Assembly (NCBI RefSeq): GCF_000695255.1
Contig: NZ_JMIB01000004.1
Coordinates: 1-64,000, forward strand
DNA: 64,000 bases
Direction of reading: 5' to 3'
From: Photobacterium galatheae
GTDB taxonomy: Bacteria > Pseudomonadota > Gammaproteobacteria > Enterobacterales > Vibrionaceae
In this document: piece after piece, positions 8,170 through 19,275 of the stretch
Layout: every line of letters begins with the position of its first letter
Numbering within the stretch: the stretch's first letter is position 1
Notes under the pieces: model-generated
The model's database searches: none
Seen by the model: the letters and a program-made list of their open reading frames with translations, nothing else
Told to the model about the DNA's origin: nothing
Made by a program: the position numbers and the translations under genes

Positions 8170-10643
8170 CAGAGATGAGTGAAAGTCAGATTCCGATCAG
8201 ACAGAAAGGCCAGTCTCTGCTGCTTCGGTGGAGCTGGCGGGAATTATGGCAGGGACAGCTCTGGCCGGTGGCTGTCGCACTGACGTTGATCATCGCCTGT
8301 GTCTTTGCACTGGCATCGCTGGTGGTGCGGGTTGAGAAAATCATGATCAGCCAGGGACGCAGTATGATCGCGGCAGATCTGGTACTGCGTTCGGCCAACC
8401 CGGTCTCAGAGACGGTTTTGCAAGAAGCCAGGCAACTGGGTCTGACAGTGACGCAACAGACCAGCTTCGGCACCATGGCCTTCAGTGATCAGGCCATGCA
8501 GCTGGTCAGCGTGAAGTCGGTCGCCAGTGATTTTCCGCTGCGGGGGGAACTGGTGCTTCGGGGAGGCAGCCAGACTCAGCAACAAGTCAAGCCGGGTGAG
8601 CTGTGGCTGTCGGAACGTTTGTTTTCACTGCTTGAGGTGAAAACCGGGGATTCGGTGGCGATAGGGAATGCTGAGCTGACGGTCTCCGGCGCGATCGTTT
8701 CGGAACCGGAGCTGTCATTTAACCCCTTCAGTCAGATGCCGGCTGTGCTGATCCATGAATCGGATCTGGCTGCAACGGAAGCCATCCAGCCCGGCAGTCG
8801 GGTGCGTTACCGGGCATATTTCAATGGTGATGACGCGCTGCTGAAGCAACTTCAGGCGGATGTGGTTCTGAGTCCGGACCAGCGCTGGATCAGTGAAACG
8901 ACGCAAGGACGAACCGGCGAGATGATCGAGCGGGTGCAGCAGTATCTGTCACTGACGCTGATTCTGGTGATCCTGATGGCAACAGCCACGCTGGTGCTGA
9001 CCTGCATGCATTACACGGCCAGCCGGACAGAGACGGTGGCCATGATGAAAAGTCTGGGGGCACGCAAAAGCTTCCTGTGGCGATGGCTGGCGCGGCAGCT
9101 CGGGTTACTTTTTGTCATTGCGGCCGTCGCGGGACTCAGTCTGGGCGGGATACTGGAGTGGCTGCTGCGTCTGCCATTACGGGATGTTCTACCTGAGCCG
9201 CTGCCGGACATGGGCGTGATGCCTTGGATCGTCAGTCTGCTGGTGGCCGTTTTGGTCGCGATTCCCGGCATGGGGATAACTCTGTGGCGTCTGCTGGATG
9301 CCCCGGCACTGGCCGTGATGCAAAAGGGCATGTTGGCGACGACCTCAGCAGCGCGATATCTGTTGGTGTTGATTCCACTCACCGCGCTTTTGCTCTGGGT
9401 CGGGGATAACCCGATGATGTGGCTGACGCTGGCTGGGCTGATCGGACTGCTGGGTGTTTTAGCCGGGTTGGGCTTGCTGCTGGTCGCCGGACTGCGGCGT
9501 CGTCGCTGGGGGGCTGCCATGACGCTGGCGTTAAGTCGTATTGGCCGCAGCCCGCTGGTGACCGGGGCTCAGTTGGCAGCACTGACCAGCTCGCTGATGC
9601 TGCTGGCCGTGATCTGGTTGCTGCGAACTGATTTGCTGGAAGACTGGCAGCAAACCCTGCCGCCGGATGCACCGAATGTTTTCGCCCTCAATATCAGTCC
9701 GACCGAGCAGCAGGCGTATCTGGATGTATTGGACAGGAATGGGCTGATGCGTTCAGACAGTTATCCCATTGTGCGGGGGCGTCTGGTGTCGATTAACGGG
9801 GTCAACCCGAGAGCGGAAACGACCGCAACAGAGGTTCAGCAGGATGAGCGTCAGGAAGGGGATGAGTCCCTGCGCCGGGAGCTGAATTTTACTTGGCGGG
9901 AAACGATACCGGTGCATAACACGCTGGTGGCCGGGGAGTGGCACCTTGCTCCCGGAGGCGTGTCGGTTGAAACCGGTGTGGCGGAACGGTTAGGCATAAA
10001 GCTGGGTGACACACTGGGTTTCACTGTAAACAGTCAGCCATTTTCCGCGACAGTGACCAGTCTGCGGGAGGTGGAATGGCGGAATATGCGGCCCAACTTT
10101 TTCTTTATTTTCACCCCGGATGTGATGGTCAATCTGCCGGCAACCTGGCTGGTGAGCTTCAGAGTTGCGGCGGATCAGAGTGAGCTGGTGAATCAGCTGG
10201 GACGAGACTATCCAACCGTCACCTTGCTGGATCTGAGAACTATGGCGACCCGGATTCAGGCTATTTTACAGCAGGTTTCTCTGTCGCTGTCCGTGCTGGC
10301 GATGCTGGGGGTGTGCAGCGGGTTGTTGCTGGTACTGACTTTACTGCGTCTCAGTCTGTCGCAGCGTCAGCAGGAAATTAAGCTCTACCGGACGCTGGGG
10401 GCCAGCCGGCAACGGATTCGGGCAACCATCTGGAGCGAATATGGCTTGATGGCTGTGCTGGCAGGGGGGATTGCCGTCTTTGGGGCGGAAGCGCTGGTGG
10501 CTGCGTTGATCAAGTGGGGCTTCGAGCTGCCGGTGACCTGGCATCCCGGTTTGTGGTTGGTTTTGCCCCTGTTGTCTGTGCTGCTGATTTTGTTGATCAT
10601 CAGCAGCATGATGAAGCAGTTACTGCGCCCCTTAGGTCGATAA
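8166..10643 (+). CDS. ybbP: FtsX-family permease YbbP
   Basis: This 825-residue inner-membrane protein has one N-terminal helix (about 30-52), a large periplasmic domain and several later helices, including the paired FtsX-type blocks near 255-370 and 700-820. It is the permease partner of YbbA, with overlapping ATGA stop and start. The length is close to that of E. coli YbbP (804). Its role is unproven, and an envelope function together with TesA is suggested only by conserved neighbourhood. The last codons are part of a 16-bp tandem duplication. Confidence 0.88.
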   Translation: MTEMSESQIPIRQKGQSLLLRWSWRELWQGQLWPVAVALTLIIACVFALASLVVRVEKIMISQGRSMIAADLVLRSANPVSETVLQEARQLGLTVTQQTSFGTMAFSDQAMQLVSVKSVASDFPLRGELVLRGGSQTQQQVKPGELWLSERLFSLLEVKTGDSVAIGNAELTVSGAIVSEPELSFNPFSQMPAVLIHESDLAATEAIQPGSRVRYRAYFNGDDALLKQLQADVVLSPDQRWISETTQGRTGEMIERVQQYLSLTLILVILMATATLVLTCMHYTASRTETVAMMKSLGARKSFLWRWLARQLGLLFVIAAVAGLSLGGILEWLLRLPLRDVLPEPLPDMGVMPWIVSLLVAVLVAIPGMGITLWRLLDAPALAVMQKGMLATTSAARYLLVLIPLTALLLWVGDNPMMWLTLAGLIGLLGVLAGLGLLLVAGLRRRRWGAAMTLALSRIGRSPLVTGAQLAALTSSLMLLAVIWLLRTDLLEDWQQTLPPDAPNVFALNISPTEQQAYLDVLDRNGLMRSDSYPIVRGRLVSINGVNPRAETTATEVQQDERQEGDESLRRELNFTWRETIPVHNTLVAGEWHLAPGGVSVETGVAERLGIKLGDTLGFTVNSQPFSATVTSLREVEWRNMRPNFFFIFTPDVMVNLPATWLVSFRVAADQSELVNQLGRDYPTVTLLDLRTMATRIQAILQQVSLSLSVLAMLGVCSGLLLVLTLLRLSLSQRQQEIKLYRTLGASRQRIRATIWSEYGLMAVLAGGIAVFGAEALVAALIKWGFELPVTWHPGLWLVLPLLSVLLILLIISSMMKQLLRPLGR

Positions 10644-10664
10644 GTGGTTTAGGTCGATAAGTGG
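10632..10664 (+). repeat. 16-bp tandem duplication across the ybbP stop
   Basis: TTAGGTCGATAAGTGG occurs at 10632-10647 and again at 10649-10664. The first copy contains the ybbP stop codon TAA (10641-10643). This looks like a recent slippage duplication. Confidence 0.75.
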
Positions 10665-10757
10665 CGGCTGTCAGTCTGTGAGCAGCAACTGGTGCTATTC
10701 GCTTGGTGTTACCCGAATGGCGCTCAGCAACTGGGGCAGAGGCACAGATATGCCGGG

Positions 10758-11681
10758 TTATTCCACCCGAGTGACCCGGCTTTCCGGCTCGTTCAGTGCA
10801 CTTTTCAGAGCCCGCTCCAGCTCGGGGTAGCAGAAGTGAAAACCATGCGCTTCCAGTTTAGCGGGCAACGCCCGCTGGCTGTCGAGCAGCATTTGGGCCG
10901 ATTCGCCCATCCCGAATCGGAGCAGCCATTCCGGTGTGCTCATGATGTGCGGACGGTGCAGGACTTTGGCCAGTGTCTGGCTGAATTCTTTATTGGTGAC
11001 CGGGTTGGGGGCAGTGAGATTAAATGGCCCCTGAGCCGCTTTGTGGTGGATCAGGAACATGATGCCTTTCACCATGTCCTGCAAATGAATCCAGGGGAAA
11101 TACTGTTCCCCGCTCCCGATGGGGCCACCCAGCCCCATTTTGTAGAGCGGAACCAGTTTTGCCAGTGCACCGCCGCCTTTGCCCAGCACAATGCCGGTAC
11201 GCAGCAGACAGACACGTGTCTGCTCAGACTGAGCCACTAATGCCGCTTCTTCCCAGGTTCGGCAGACCGTATGGGCGAAATCATCCCGCTGAACGTCGAG
11301 GGATTCGTCGAAAGCTTCGTGTTGCTGATTGCCGTAGTAGCCTACAGCAGAGCCGCTGATGAAGGTATGCGGTGGTGTGGTGCCGGCCATCATTTTTCCT
11401 GCCAGTTGCTGGGTGAGTTGCCAGCGGCTGTGGCAGATTTCTTCTTTTTGTTTGTCTGTCCAGCGTTTATCGGCAATGGGTTCGCCTGCCAGATTGATGA
11501 CCACATCAAACTCGTCCAGCGTGTCCAGTTTATCCAGACCGGTGATGACCTTGATATGGTGACCTAAGCGTTGATACGCACGGTTGGGAGATCGACTGAG
11601 AACAGTGACCTGATCATGATTCAGATGCGGGAGCAATGCCTTGCCAATAAATCCGGTGCCACCGGTGATCAGTATCTTCAT
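10758..11681 (-). CDS. yfcH: NAD-dependent epimerase-like protein YfcH (TIGR01777)
   Basis: This 307-residue protein of the extended SDR family has GGTGFIGKAL at residues 7-16 (dinucleotide binding), NLAGEPI, SGSAVGYYG with the Tyr of the YxxxK-like site, and the C-terminal DUF1731-type end. Members are called epimerases by homology, but the substrate is unknown. It starts at ATG 11681 and is transcribed alone or as the last gene after the SelW-like and TSUP genes. Confidence 0.85.
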   Translation of the reverse strand: MKILITGGTGFIGKALLPHLNHDQVTVLSRSPNRAYQRLGHHIKVITGLDKLDTLDEFDVVINLAGEPIADKRWTDKQKEEICHSRWQLTQQLAGKMMAGTTPPHTFISGSAVGYYGNQQHEAFDESLDVQRDDFAHTVCRTWEEAALVAQSEQTRVCLLRTGIVLGKGGGALAKLVPLYKMGLGGPIGSGEQYFPWIHLQDMVKGIMFLIHHKAAQGPFNLTAPNPVTNKEFSQTLAKVLHRPHIMSTPEWLLRFGMGESAQMLLDSQRALPAKLEAHGFHFCYPELERALKSALNEPESRVTRVE

Positions 11682-11816
11682 CGACTTTCCCCTGTGCTTT
11701 GTGATGATTTATCCTTGTTTTGTGTAAATTATAATCAATAGTTAGCGGGATCTCTGCTTTTCATCTTTATCAGGATTGAAGTCGATCGCGCTTTTTTAAA
11801 TTCGAGGGTGGTCGGT

Positions 11817-12116
11817 TTACCGGTCCACATGCCCCAGATCTCGCGTGGGATCTAAGATGTCCCGAACCCGCTGTTTTAAGTGCTTGGCATCCGGAAATCC
11901 GCCGTCAGTTTTGCGATCCCAGATACGAACGCCGTTACAAAGAATTTCAAACCGCCCGCCGGTATCCGGATGCAGACTGACCGCTTCGAGTTCTTCACTA
12001 AAAGTGTGCAGCAGTTCCTGACACATCCAGCTCGCCCGGAGCATCCAGTTACACTGGCGGCAGTAATAGATATCAATCACGGCTTTGGTAGCCGTCGCTT
12101 GTGTGTTGTCAGACAT
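11817..12116 (-). CDS. SelT/SelW/SelH (Rdx) family protein
   Basis: This 99-residue protein contains the Rdx fold (PF10262) with a CxxC redox motif in YYCRQCNW near residues 18-24. The selenocysteine of animal SelW is replaced by Cys here. The function in bacteria is unproven, and a thioredoxin-like redox role is inferred from the motif. GAGGTG lies before ATG 12116. It begins 11 bases after the TSUP permease gene on the same strand, so the two are probably co-transcribed. Confidence 0.8.
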   Translation of the reverse strand: MSDNTQATATKAVIDIYYCRQCNWMLRASWMCQELLHTFSEELEAVSLHPDTGGRFEILCNGVRIWDRKTDGGFPDAKHLKQRVRDILDPTRDLGHVDR

Positions 12117-12127
12117 AAATCACCTCA

Positions 12128-12889
12128 TCAAAGACCGAACAAAAGTTTTGCCCCAATCAGGAAGGTCAGGGCTTCAAAGCAGCGTTTAATCAGCCGGTTG
12201 CTCTGGCGACCCGCAAGGTGCGCGCCCAGATAACCCCCCAGTAACGAACCGGCAATCAGAATGGGCAGCCAGGGCCAGTAAATGTCCGCCCCGGCAGCAT
12301 ACATAGCAACAGCACCGGTGCCATTCCAGAACAGACCGACACTGATCAGCGTCAGTGCGACAGCCTGCCGGTAGTCATACCCGAACCAGCGGATCAGAAA
12401 GAGGGTGACGAACAGGCCGCTGCCAGCGGTCAGAGAGCCGTTGACGATACCGATGGCTGCCAGTCCCAAACTGCCGAGCATCAGTCCTTTGTGATCGCGT
12501 CGGCGTGAATTCTCAGCTTTTCCCAGACCGGGCTGGTAAAGAGAATACAGCCCCAGACCGAGGATCAGCAACCCCAGTGCGGCTTCGGCGATGCGACCCG
12601 GTACAAAAAGAATGGCATTGGCACCCAGAATCACCCCCAGGGTTCCGGCAATCATGACATAGGCGGTCATCGACCTGTTCAGCTTGCCGGCCCGAATATA
12701 TTTGATTGCGGCCCCCAGCCCCAGTGCGACACTGGCCACTTTATGGGTTGCTAAGGCAACAGAAAAGGGGAGGCCCAGAAAAATGAGGAGCGGAAACTGA
12801 ATCAGCCCGGCACCACCGCCGGAAAGCGAAGCCAGTGTATTGGCCAGCAAAGATCCAATGAAAAGCCCGAAAGTATGCAATCCGTCCAT
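12128..12889 (-). CDS. TSUP (TauE/SafE) family permease
   Basis: This 253-residue integral membrane protein has about eight helices and the two-fold repeat of the TSUP family (PF01925): an N-terminal SGGGAGLIQFPLLIFLGLP half and a C-terminal GSLTAGSGLF half. The family moves sulfite, sulfonates or other organic anions. The substrate cannot be read from the sequence. It is the first gene of a pair with the Rdx protein. Confidence 0.82.
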   Translation of the reverse strand: MDGLHTFGLFIGSLLANTLASLSGGGAGLIQFPLLIFLGLPFSVALATHKVASVALGLGAAIKYIRAGKLNRSMTAYVMIAGTLGVILGANAILFVPGRIAEAALGLLILGLGLYSLYQPGLGKAENSRRRDHKGLMLGSLGLAAIGIVNGSLTAGSGLFVTLFLIRWFGYDYRQAVALTLISVGLFWNGTGAVAMYAAGADIYWPWLPILIAGSLLGGYLGAHLAGRQSNRLIKRCFEALTFLIGAKLLFGL

Positions 12890-12990
12890 GGATGTTGCAG
12901 GAATCCTTATTGTTCAAGAGACGACAGCATACGGATTTTGCCTGATGAGGCAAAGGGAAAAGGGAGAAAGGGGGAAAGGAAGTCGCAGAT

Positions 12991-13019
12991 AAAAAAATAC
13001 CCCGGACAGGCCGGGGTAT
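12991..13019 (-). terminator. Rho-independent terminator of ackA-pta
   Basis: ATACCCCGG (12997-13005) pairs with CCGGGGTAT (13011-13019) around ACAGG. On the minus strand six T residues follow (12996-12991). It lies 27 bases after the pta stop. Confidence 0.93.
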
Positions 13020-13045
13020 CTGGATATCTGAGTTCAGATAAAGAC

Positions 13046-15205
13046 TTAAGCGCCTTGATCTTCAGCCTGTTTGGCCTGAATTGCGGTCAGGGCGATGGTG
13101 TAGACGATATCGTCAACCAGCGCACCACGAGACAGGTCGTTTACCGGTTTGCGCATGCCTTGCAGCATTGGACCGATTGAAACCAGATCCGCTGAACGCT
13201 GAACCGCTTTGTACGTGGTGTTACCTGTGTTCAGATCTGGGAACACGAATACCGTTGCTTTACCTGCGACCGGCGAGTTCGGTGCTTTTGATTTCGCAAC
13301 GTTTTCCATGATCGCAGCGTCGTACTGCAACGGACCGTCGATCACCAGATCAGGACGTTTTTCCTGAGCGAGGCGGGTTGCTTCGCGAACTTTATCAACG
13401 TCTGCACCCTGACCGGAGTTACCGGTTGAGTAAGAGATCATGGCCACGCGAGGCTCAATGCCGAAGGCTTTGGCAGAATCAGCAGACTGAATGGCGATTT
13501 CAGCCAGTTGCTCTGCGTTCGGATCCGGGTTGATCGCACAGTCACCGTAAACCAGAACCTGATCCGGCAGCAGCATGAAGAACACGGAAGAAACCAGCGA
13601 CGCGTTTGGCGCAGTTTTGATCAGCTGCAGCGGCGGACGGATGGTGTTGGCTGTGGTGTGAACTGCACCGGAAACCAGACCGTGGACTTCGTCACGCTCC
13701 AGCATCATGGTACCCAGCACCACAGTGTCTTCCAGCTGCTCGCGGGCAACAACTTCAGTCATGCCTTTGTTCTTACGCAGCGCAACCAGACGGTCAACAT
13801 ATTGCTCGCGTACGCTTTCCGGATCGATGATTTCAACACCGGCACCCAGAACCACGCCTTGCTGTTCTGCAACACGTTTGATTTCAGCCGGGTTACCCAG
13901 CAGGACACAGTCAGCGATACCGCGCTCAGCACAGATTGCTGCGGCTTTCACGGTACGGGGTTCATCCCCTTCAGGCAATACGATGCGCTTAGCCGCTTTA
14001 CGAGCCAGCTCAGTCAGCTGGTAACGGAAAGCTGGTGGGCTCAGGCGACGCTCACGGGCAGAACCTTCAGACAGGGATTCGATCCACTGACCGTCGATAT
14101 GACTGGCCATGTACTCGTTGACCATTTCCACACGCTCTTTATCGTCTGCCGGAACTTCCAGGCTGAAGCTTTGCAGGTTCAGGGAAGTCTGCCAGGTGTT
14201 CCCCTGGGCAGTCATGACCGGCAGGCCGGTTTCGAATGCGCGCTTACACAGGGTCTTCACGGCTTCTGGCAGCTCGTAGCCACCGGTCAGCAGCAGGGCA
14301 CCGATTTCTACACCGTTCATGGCAGCCAGACAAGCAGCAACCACAACATCCGGACGGTCAGCAGACGTCACCAGCAGTGAGCCGGGACGGAAGTGCTGAA
14401 CCATGTTCGGAATTGAACGGGCACAGAAGGTAATGCTCTTGATGCGACGGCTCTCGATTTCACCTTCGTTGATGATCTCAGCATTCAGGTGATGTGCGAT
14501 GTCGGTTGCACGGGTCGCGATCAGTTCAGCGTTGAATGGCGCGCAGCCCAGCACACGGATCGGGCTGGAGTTGAAAACCTGCATCACTTCAACGTGTGTT
14601 GGCATGATTGCGTCAGAACCGTCGAAGATTTCAGACAGGTCCGGACGGGTGCGGCCTTCTGCATCGACTGGTGCATTCAGCTTGTTCACGATCACGCCAG
14701 CGATGTGTTTGTTCTTGATGCCGCCGAAGTTCGAGCAGGCAATCTCAATGCGCTCTTTCAGCTGAGCCGGGTTGTCTGTGCCCGGTGAAACCGCGAACAC
14801 GATTTCCGCATCCAGGGTTTTGGCAATTTCGAAGTTAATCTGGTTCGCAAACGGGTGCTTGCGGGTTGGGACCAGACCTTCGATCAGGGCAACTTCAGCA
14901 CCAGCGGTCGCTTCTTTGAAGCGGGCTACGATGTCTTCCAGCAGCACGTCGCTCTGGTCGTTACGAATCAGCGCATCGGCCTGTGCCATAGAAACTGGCT
15001 CGGCGATTTGCATGTCGCTGTTCGCACGGATAATGGTGGTGGTCAGGTCCGGCTGATCGCCGCCATGACGTGGCTGAGCGATAGGTTTGAAAAAGGAAAC
15101 ACGAACGCCTTTGCGCTCCATAGCGCGCAGCACACCCAGGCTGACGCTGGTCAGGCCGACTCCGGCACCAACCGGAATTAGCATAATGGTACGTGACACA
15201 GTCAA
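13046..15205 (-). CDS. pta: Phosphate acetyltransferase
   Basis: Pta interconverts acetyl-CoA and acetyl phosphate in overflow acetate metabolism. The 719-residue form is the long enterobacterial type. It has an N-terminal P-loop-like domain ([17 protein letters not shown]), a DRTGG-type middle domain (about 225-330) and the catalytic PTA_PTB domain from about 390 to the end ([27 protein letters not shown]). It lies downstream of ackA in the same operon, with a stem-loop in the 114-bp gap that may tune relative expression. Confidence 0.97.
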   Translation of the reverse strand: MTVSRTIMLIPVGAGVGLTSVSLGVLRAMERKGVRVSFFKPIAQPRHGGDQPDLTTTIIRANSDMQIAEPVSMAQADALIRNDQSDVLLEDIVARFKEATAGAEVALIEGLVPTRKHPFANQINFEIAKTLDAEIVFAVSPGTDNPAQLKERIEIACSNFGGIKNKHIAGVIVNKLNAPVDAEGRTRPDLSEIFDGSDAIMPTHVEVMQVFNSSPIRVLGCAPFNAELIATRATDIAHHLNAEIINEGEIESRRIKSITFCARSIPNMVQHFRPGSLLVTSADRPDVVVAACLAAMNGVEIGALLLTGGYELPEAVKTLCKRAFETGLPVMTAQGNTWQTSLNLQSFSLEVPADDKERVEMVNEYMASHIDGQWIESLSEGSARERRLSPPAFRYQLTELARKAAKRIVLPEGDEPRTVKAAAICAERGIADCVLLGNPAEIKRVAEQQGVVLGAGVEIIDPESVREQYVDRLVALRKNKGMTEVVAREQLEDTVVLGTMMLERDEVHGLVSGAVHTTANTIRPPLQLIKTAPNASLVSSVFFMLLPDQVLVYGDCAINPDPNAEQLAEIAIQSADSAKAFGIEPRVAMISYSTGNSGQGADVDKVREATRLAQEKRPDLVIDGPLQYDAAIMENVAKSKAPNSPVAGKATVFVFPDLNTGNTTYKAVQRSADLVSIGPMLQGMRKPVNDLSRGALVDDIVYTIALTAIQAKQAEDQGA

Positions 15206-15288
15206 TTCCTCAAACTGATGGCAAACGGTAGAAAATGTTGGCAGATGGATTATATGGTCACCCTCTGCTTATCATCTTTCTGGATAGA

Positions 15289-15313
15289 AAATGGCCGACA
15301 GAGTCGGCCATTT
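15289..15313 (-). terminator. Intercistronic stem-loop between ackA and pta
   Basis: AAATGGCCGA (15289-15298) pairs with TCGGCCATTT (15304-15313) around CAGAG. On the minus strand the stem is followed by a short T-rich stretch (TCTAT). It could be a partial terminator or an RNA-stabilising hairpin between the two genes. Confidence 0.6.
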
Positions 15314-15319
15314 GATGTC

Positions 15320-16519
15320 TTAGATTTCAGCCAGACGCGCTGTATCTTCAGCAATCACCAGCTCTTCATTGGTTGAAATCACCATCGCTGGGATGCGGCT
15401 GTTGTCGGTGGTAATCACACCTTCGCCGCCGAAACGTGCTTTCAGGTTCTTCTCGCTGTCTACTTCGATACCGAAGATCTTCAGGCGGTTCAGGACCATT
15501 TCGCGGATTGGTGCAGAGTTTTCACCAATACCACCGGTGAACGTGATGGCATCCAGTTTGCCATCCAGTGTTGCCGTGTAGCTGGCAACGTATTTCGCCA
15601 GACGGTGACAGAATACGTCCATTGCACGGGTTGCTTCTTCTTTCTGGCCGTAGTTGTCTTCAACAAAACGGCAGTCAGAAGTCACTTCAGTCAGACCTGC
15701 CAGGCCAGACTCTTTGGTCAGCATGGTGTTGATCTGATCAACGGTGTAGCCCAGCGTGTCGTGCAGGTGGAAGATGATCGCAGGGTCGATGTCACCACAA
15801 CGGGTACCCATCACCAGACCTTCCAGCGGTGTCAGACCCATAGAAGTATCTACAGACTGGCCATTTTTGATTGCACAGACAGATGCGCCGTTACCCAGAT
15901 GGCAGTTGATGATGTTCAGTTCACTCTCTGGCTTGCCCATGCGGCTTGCTGTTTCACGGGTGATGAACAGGTGAGAGGTACCGTGCATGCCGTAGCGACG
16001 GATGCCGTGCTCTTTGTACAGCTTGTACGGCAGTGCGTACAGGTAAGCTTCTTCCGGCATGGTCTGGTGGAATGCTGTATCGAACACAGCAACGTTTTTC
16101 AGGCTTGGGAACGCTTTCTGAGCGGCTTTGATACCGATGATGTGCGCAGGGTTGTGCAGTGGCGCCAGCGTTGCACAAGACTCAATACCTTTCAGGACAG
16201 CGTCATCAATCAGGGCAGACTGAGTGAACTGCTCACCACCGTGTACAACACGGTGACCGATTGCTTTCAGGTTTTCAGCCAGTTCAGGTTTAGAAGCCAG
16301 AATTGTTTCTACCATGAAAGCCAGTGCTTCTTCGTGCGCGGCACCATTGCCCAGTTGAGCTTCATGTTTGGCGCCATCAAGTTTCCACTTGATACGAGCT
16401 TCCGGGAGGTGCAAACATTCTGCAAGACCTGTCAGATGTTCATCACCTGACACTGCGTCAACGACTGCAAATTTCAGTGAAGAACTACCGCAGTTAAGTA
16501 CTAGAACCAGCTTAGACAT
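15320..16519 (-). CDS. ackA: Acetate kinase
   Basis: AckA makes ATP and acetate from acetyl phosphate. The 399-residue protein has the family signatures [14 protein letters not shown] at the start, HRVVHGGE, the [10 protein letters not shown] region and [13 protein letters not shown]. It is the first gene of ackA-pta. The 315-bp upstream region shared with divergent yfbV holds its promoter and a hairpin at 16677-16705. Confidence 0.97.
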   Translation of the reverse strand: MSKLVLVLNCGSSSLKFAVVDAVSGDEHLTGLAECLHLPEARIKWKLDGAKHEAQLGNGAAHEEALAFMVETILASKPELAENLKAIGHRVVHGGEQFTQSALIDDAVLKGIESCATLAPLHNPAHIIGIKAAQKAFPSLKNVAVFDTAFHQTMPEEAYLYALPYKLYKEHGIRRYGMHGTSHLFITRETASRMGKPESELNIINCHLGNGASVCAIKNGQSVDTSMGLTPLEGLVMGTRCGDIDPAIIFHLHDTLGYTVDQINTMLTKESGLAGLTEVTSDCRFVEDNYGQKEEATRAMDVFCHRLAKYVASYTATLDGKLDAITFTGGIGENSAPIREMVLNRLKIFGIEVDSEKNLKARFGGEGVITTDNSRIPAMVISTNEELVIAEDTARLAEI

Positions 16520-16834
16520 GTGAGTGACTACCTATATAATCTGTCTGAAAGTTGATATTCAATTGAATAAGCGTTACCCATAGAATAGTCGCCGGGTTTT
16601 CTGAGGCGGCTAAACCAGGTAAGTGTCGCTTCTGTCCGTAGAAGAGATGTGAACCTGAGGAGTTAGTTATCCTTAATGTTGCGATAACGGGGTTATCGGC
16701 CAACAATTACCAAAGGCGTGCATAGGATAGCCCTTGTTGCGCGATATAACAAAAAAATTTTTAAAAATTAATTCGAGTTAGATTGATTGTTGTCTATTTT
16801 TAAAGTTTATAAAATTTGTTGAGACTGGAGCGAT
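16520..16834. promoter_or_regulatory. ackA / yfbV divergent intergenic region with hairpin
   Basis: No gene is seen here. A stem-loop at 16677-16705 combines CGATAAC-GGG-GTTATCG with an outer TGTTG/CAACA pairing and would lie in the ackA leader or promoter. An AT-rich tract at 16747-16830 precedes yfbV and contains TATAAA-like -10 candidates, but no single promoter stands out. Confidence 0.4.
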
Positions 16835-17284
16835 ATGAATCAGACAAAAATCTGGAAGCAGGTCCAACATGGCCAGCACTACATGTCGGTATGGCCCATG
16901 CGCAAAGAGCTGGCCGTATTATTTCCTGAACAGCGCTATATCAAAGCCACGAAATTTGCCGTGCGCGTGATGCCTGCTGTTGCGGTGATGAGTGTGCTCA
17001 GTCAGATGGCCTTTCACAATACCTCTGGCCTGCCTTTGGCGATGGCCGTTGCGTTATTTGCGTTGAGTATGCCATTGCAAGGACTCTTGTGGCTGGGCAA
17101 ACGCAGCCGGACAGATTTACCGCCCTCTCTGGCGAACTGGTACAGGGAAATTCACGGGAAGATTCTGAGTGAAGGGTATGCGATGCAGCCGCTGAAAGAG
17201 CGCCCTCGCTATCTGGAGTTAGCCATGGTGCTGAACCGGGCGTTCAAACAGTTGGACAAGGCGTCTCTGGAACGCTGGTTCTGA
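16835..17284 (+). CDS. yfbV: UPF0208 inner-membrane protein YfbV
   Basis: This 149-residue protein (DUF412) has two adjacent hydrophobic helices at about 45-90 and the usual [17 protein letters not shown]-terminal block. In E. coli YfbV is reported to affect organisation of the Ter macrodomain. Its position next to ackA-pta is conserved across enteric bacteria and vibrios. A gene-end terminator follows at 17308. Confidence 0.9.
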   Translation: MNQTKIWKQVQHGQHYMSVWPMRKELAVLFPEQRYIKATKFAVRVMPAVAVMSVLSQMAFHNTSGLPLAMAVALFALSMPLQGLLWLGKRSRTDLPPSLANWYREIHGKILSEGYAMQPLKERPRYLELAMVLNRAFKQLDKASLERWF

Positions 17285-17307
17285 GTCTGAGGCGGTCTCA
17301 GCGACAG

Positions 17308-17342
17308 AAAAAACGGACCGGTTGGTGACCCGGTCCGTTTTT
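17308..17342. terminator. Bidirectional terminator between yfbV and dxs
   Basis: ACGGACCGG (17313-17321) pairs with CCGGTCCGT (17330-17338). There is an A-run on the left and TTTTT on the right, so it can act for yfbV (plus) and for dxs (minus). Confidence 0.92.
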
Positions 17343-17385
17343 GTTTTCTGTGTGTTGACCATCTGCCATGCAGGCCGGTCAGAGA

Positions 17386-19251
17386 TTATTTGTCCAGATA
17401 TTGGCGGATTTGTGCTTCGATACCCGGGCCGTCGATCTCCAGCTCGGCATGTAGCTCAGCCTGAGTGCCCTGATGGATAAATTTGTCTGGCAGACCGATT
17501 TGCAGGACTGGCTTGAGCAGCTTTTCTTGCATCAGATATTCAATGACACCTGAGCCTGCGCCACCGGCAATCGCATTTTCTTCCACGGTGACCAGCACAT
17601 CATGACTTTCTGCCAGTTCACGGATCAGTGCTTCATCCAGCGGTTTCACGAAACGCATGTCGGCCACGGTTGCATTCAGTGACTCGGCCGCTTCCAGTGC
17701 GTAGCTCAGGGTCGTTCCGAAGTTCAGTATGGCAACGTTCTCGCCCTGACGACGCACAATCCCTTTACCCAGTTCAAGGGCGGTCATGGTTGTTTCAGGG
17801 GTGACGCCGGTTGCGCTGCCACGTGGATAACGCACGGCGCTTGGTCCCTGATGCAGATGGCCGGTATAGAGCATCTGACGACATTCGTTTTCATCGCTCG
17901 GAGCCATGATCACCATGTTCGGAATACAGCGCAGGTAGCTGAGGTCAAAGGCACCCTGATGGGTCTGACCATCGGCACCGACCAGACCGCCACGGTCAAT
18001 GGCAAACATGACCGGCAGATCCATAATTGCAACGTCGTGGATCAACTGATCATAACCACGCTGCAGGAAAGTCGAGTAGATGGCAACGACCGGGTGATAC
18101 CCGCCAATCGCCATCCCGCTTGCCAGCGTCACGGCGTGCTGCTCGGCAATCGCCACATCAAAATACTGATTTGGGTACTCTTTGGAAAAACGAACCATGC
18201 CTGAGCCTTCGCGCATGGCCGGCGTAATCGCCATCAGTTTGCTGTCCTGAGCGGCCATATCACAGAGCCAGTCGCCGAAAATGTTCGAAAACGTTGGCTT
18301 GCTGCCTTTGGCTTTTGGCAGCGGTTTTTCGCTCAGATCGAACTTCGGCACGGCATGGTAATTGATCGGGTCGGCTTCTGCGGGTGCATAACCTTTACCT
18401 TTTTTGGTCATGATGTGGAGGAACTGCGGGCCTTTGAGGTTTCGCATGTTTTTCAGGGTGCGAGCCAGTTCCTGAACATCATGGCCGTCAATCGGGCCGA
18501 TGTAGTTGAATCCCAGTTCTTCAAACATGGTGCCCGGGACGACCATGCCTTTGAGATGTTCTTCTGCGCGGCGAACCAGTTCTTTAATCGGTGGTGCACC
18601 AGAGAGGACTTTCTTCCCGCCTTCACGAATGCTGGCGTAAAAGTTGCCAGACAGCAGACGCGCCAGGTGGTTATTCAGCGCGCCAACATTTTCTGAAATC
18701 GACATTTCGTTGTCGTTGAGGATCACCAGCATATCGCTGTGAACATCACCGGCATGATTCATGGCTTCAAACGCCATGCCCGCAGTAATTGCGCCATCGC
18801 CAATCACACTGACGACTTTACGGCCTTGTCCTTCCCGCTCGGCGGCAATCGCCATGCCCAGTCCGGCACTGATAGAGGTGGAAGAGTGGCCAACCGACAG
18901 CACGTCGTATTCACTTTCTTCACGCCATGGGAATGGATGCAGGCCACCTTTCTGGCGGATGGTGTTCATTTGCTCCCGCCGGCCGGTCAGGATTTTATGC
19001 GGATAAGCCTGATGACCGACATCCCAGATCAGATGATCAAAGGGGGTGTTGTATACATAATGTAGGGCAACGGTCAGCTCAACGGCACCGAGTCCAGAGG
19101 CAAAATGTCCACTGGACTGGCTCACCGATCTGAGCAGATACGTCCGCAACTCCTCACAGAGTGCAGGCAGACTTTCCACCGGCAGTAAACGGAGTTCGTC
19201 CGGTGTGTTGGCTAAAGCCAAATGCGGGTACTTTGAAATATCCAGTGTCAT
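17386..19251 (-). CDS. dxs: 1-deoxy-D-xylulose-5-phosphate synthase
   Basis: Dxs condenses pyruvate and glyceraldehyde 3-phosphate in the first step of the MEP isoprenoid pathway. The 621-residue protein has the thiamine diphosphate motif [18 protein letters not shown] (about residue 154 on), the catalytic Glu region [10 protein letters not shown] and the C-terminal transketolase domain. It lies 24 bases after ispA, and xseB-ispA-dxs forms an operon as in E. coli. Confidence 0.97.
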   Translation of the reverse strand: MTLDISKYPHLALANTPDELRLLPVESLPALCEELRTYLLRSVSQSSGHFASGLGAVELTVALHYVYNTPFDHLIWDVGHQAYPHKILTGRREQMNTIRQKGGLHPFPWREESEYDVLSVGHSSTSISAGLGMAIAAEREGQGRKVVSVIGDGAITAGMAFEAMNHAGDVHSDMLVILNDNEMSISENVGALNNHLARLLSGNFYASIREGGKKVLSGAPPIKELVRRAEEHLKGMVVPGTMFEELGFNYIGPIDGHDVQELARTLKNMRNLKGPQFLHIMTKKGKGYAPAEADPINYHAVPKFDLSEKPLPKAKGSKPTFSNIFGDWLCDMAAQDSKLMAITPAMREGSGMVRFSKEYPNQYFDVAIAEQHAVTLASGMAIGGYHPVVAIYSTFLQRGYDQLIHDVAIMDLPVMFAIDRGGLVGADGQTHQGAFDLSYLRCIPNMVIMAPSDENECRQMLYTGHLHQGPSAVRYPRGSATGVTPETTMTALELGKGIVRRQGENVAILNFGTTLSYALEAAESLNATVADMRFVKPLDEALIRELAESHDVLVTVEENAIAGGAGSGVIEYLMQEKLLKPVLQIGLPDKFIHQGTQAELHAELEIDGPGIEAQIRQYLDK

Positions 19252-19275
19252 AACATGTCGGCGCTTATACTGTTT

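Noticed and set aside
13508..14380. Long plus-strand ORF of 290 codons
   Set aside because: It is fully antisense to pta, whose motifs are intact. It arises from codon bias of the real gene.
15605..16450. Plus-strand ORF of 281 codons
   Set aside because: It is the antisense shadow of ackA.
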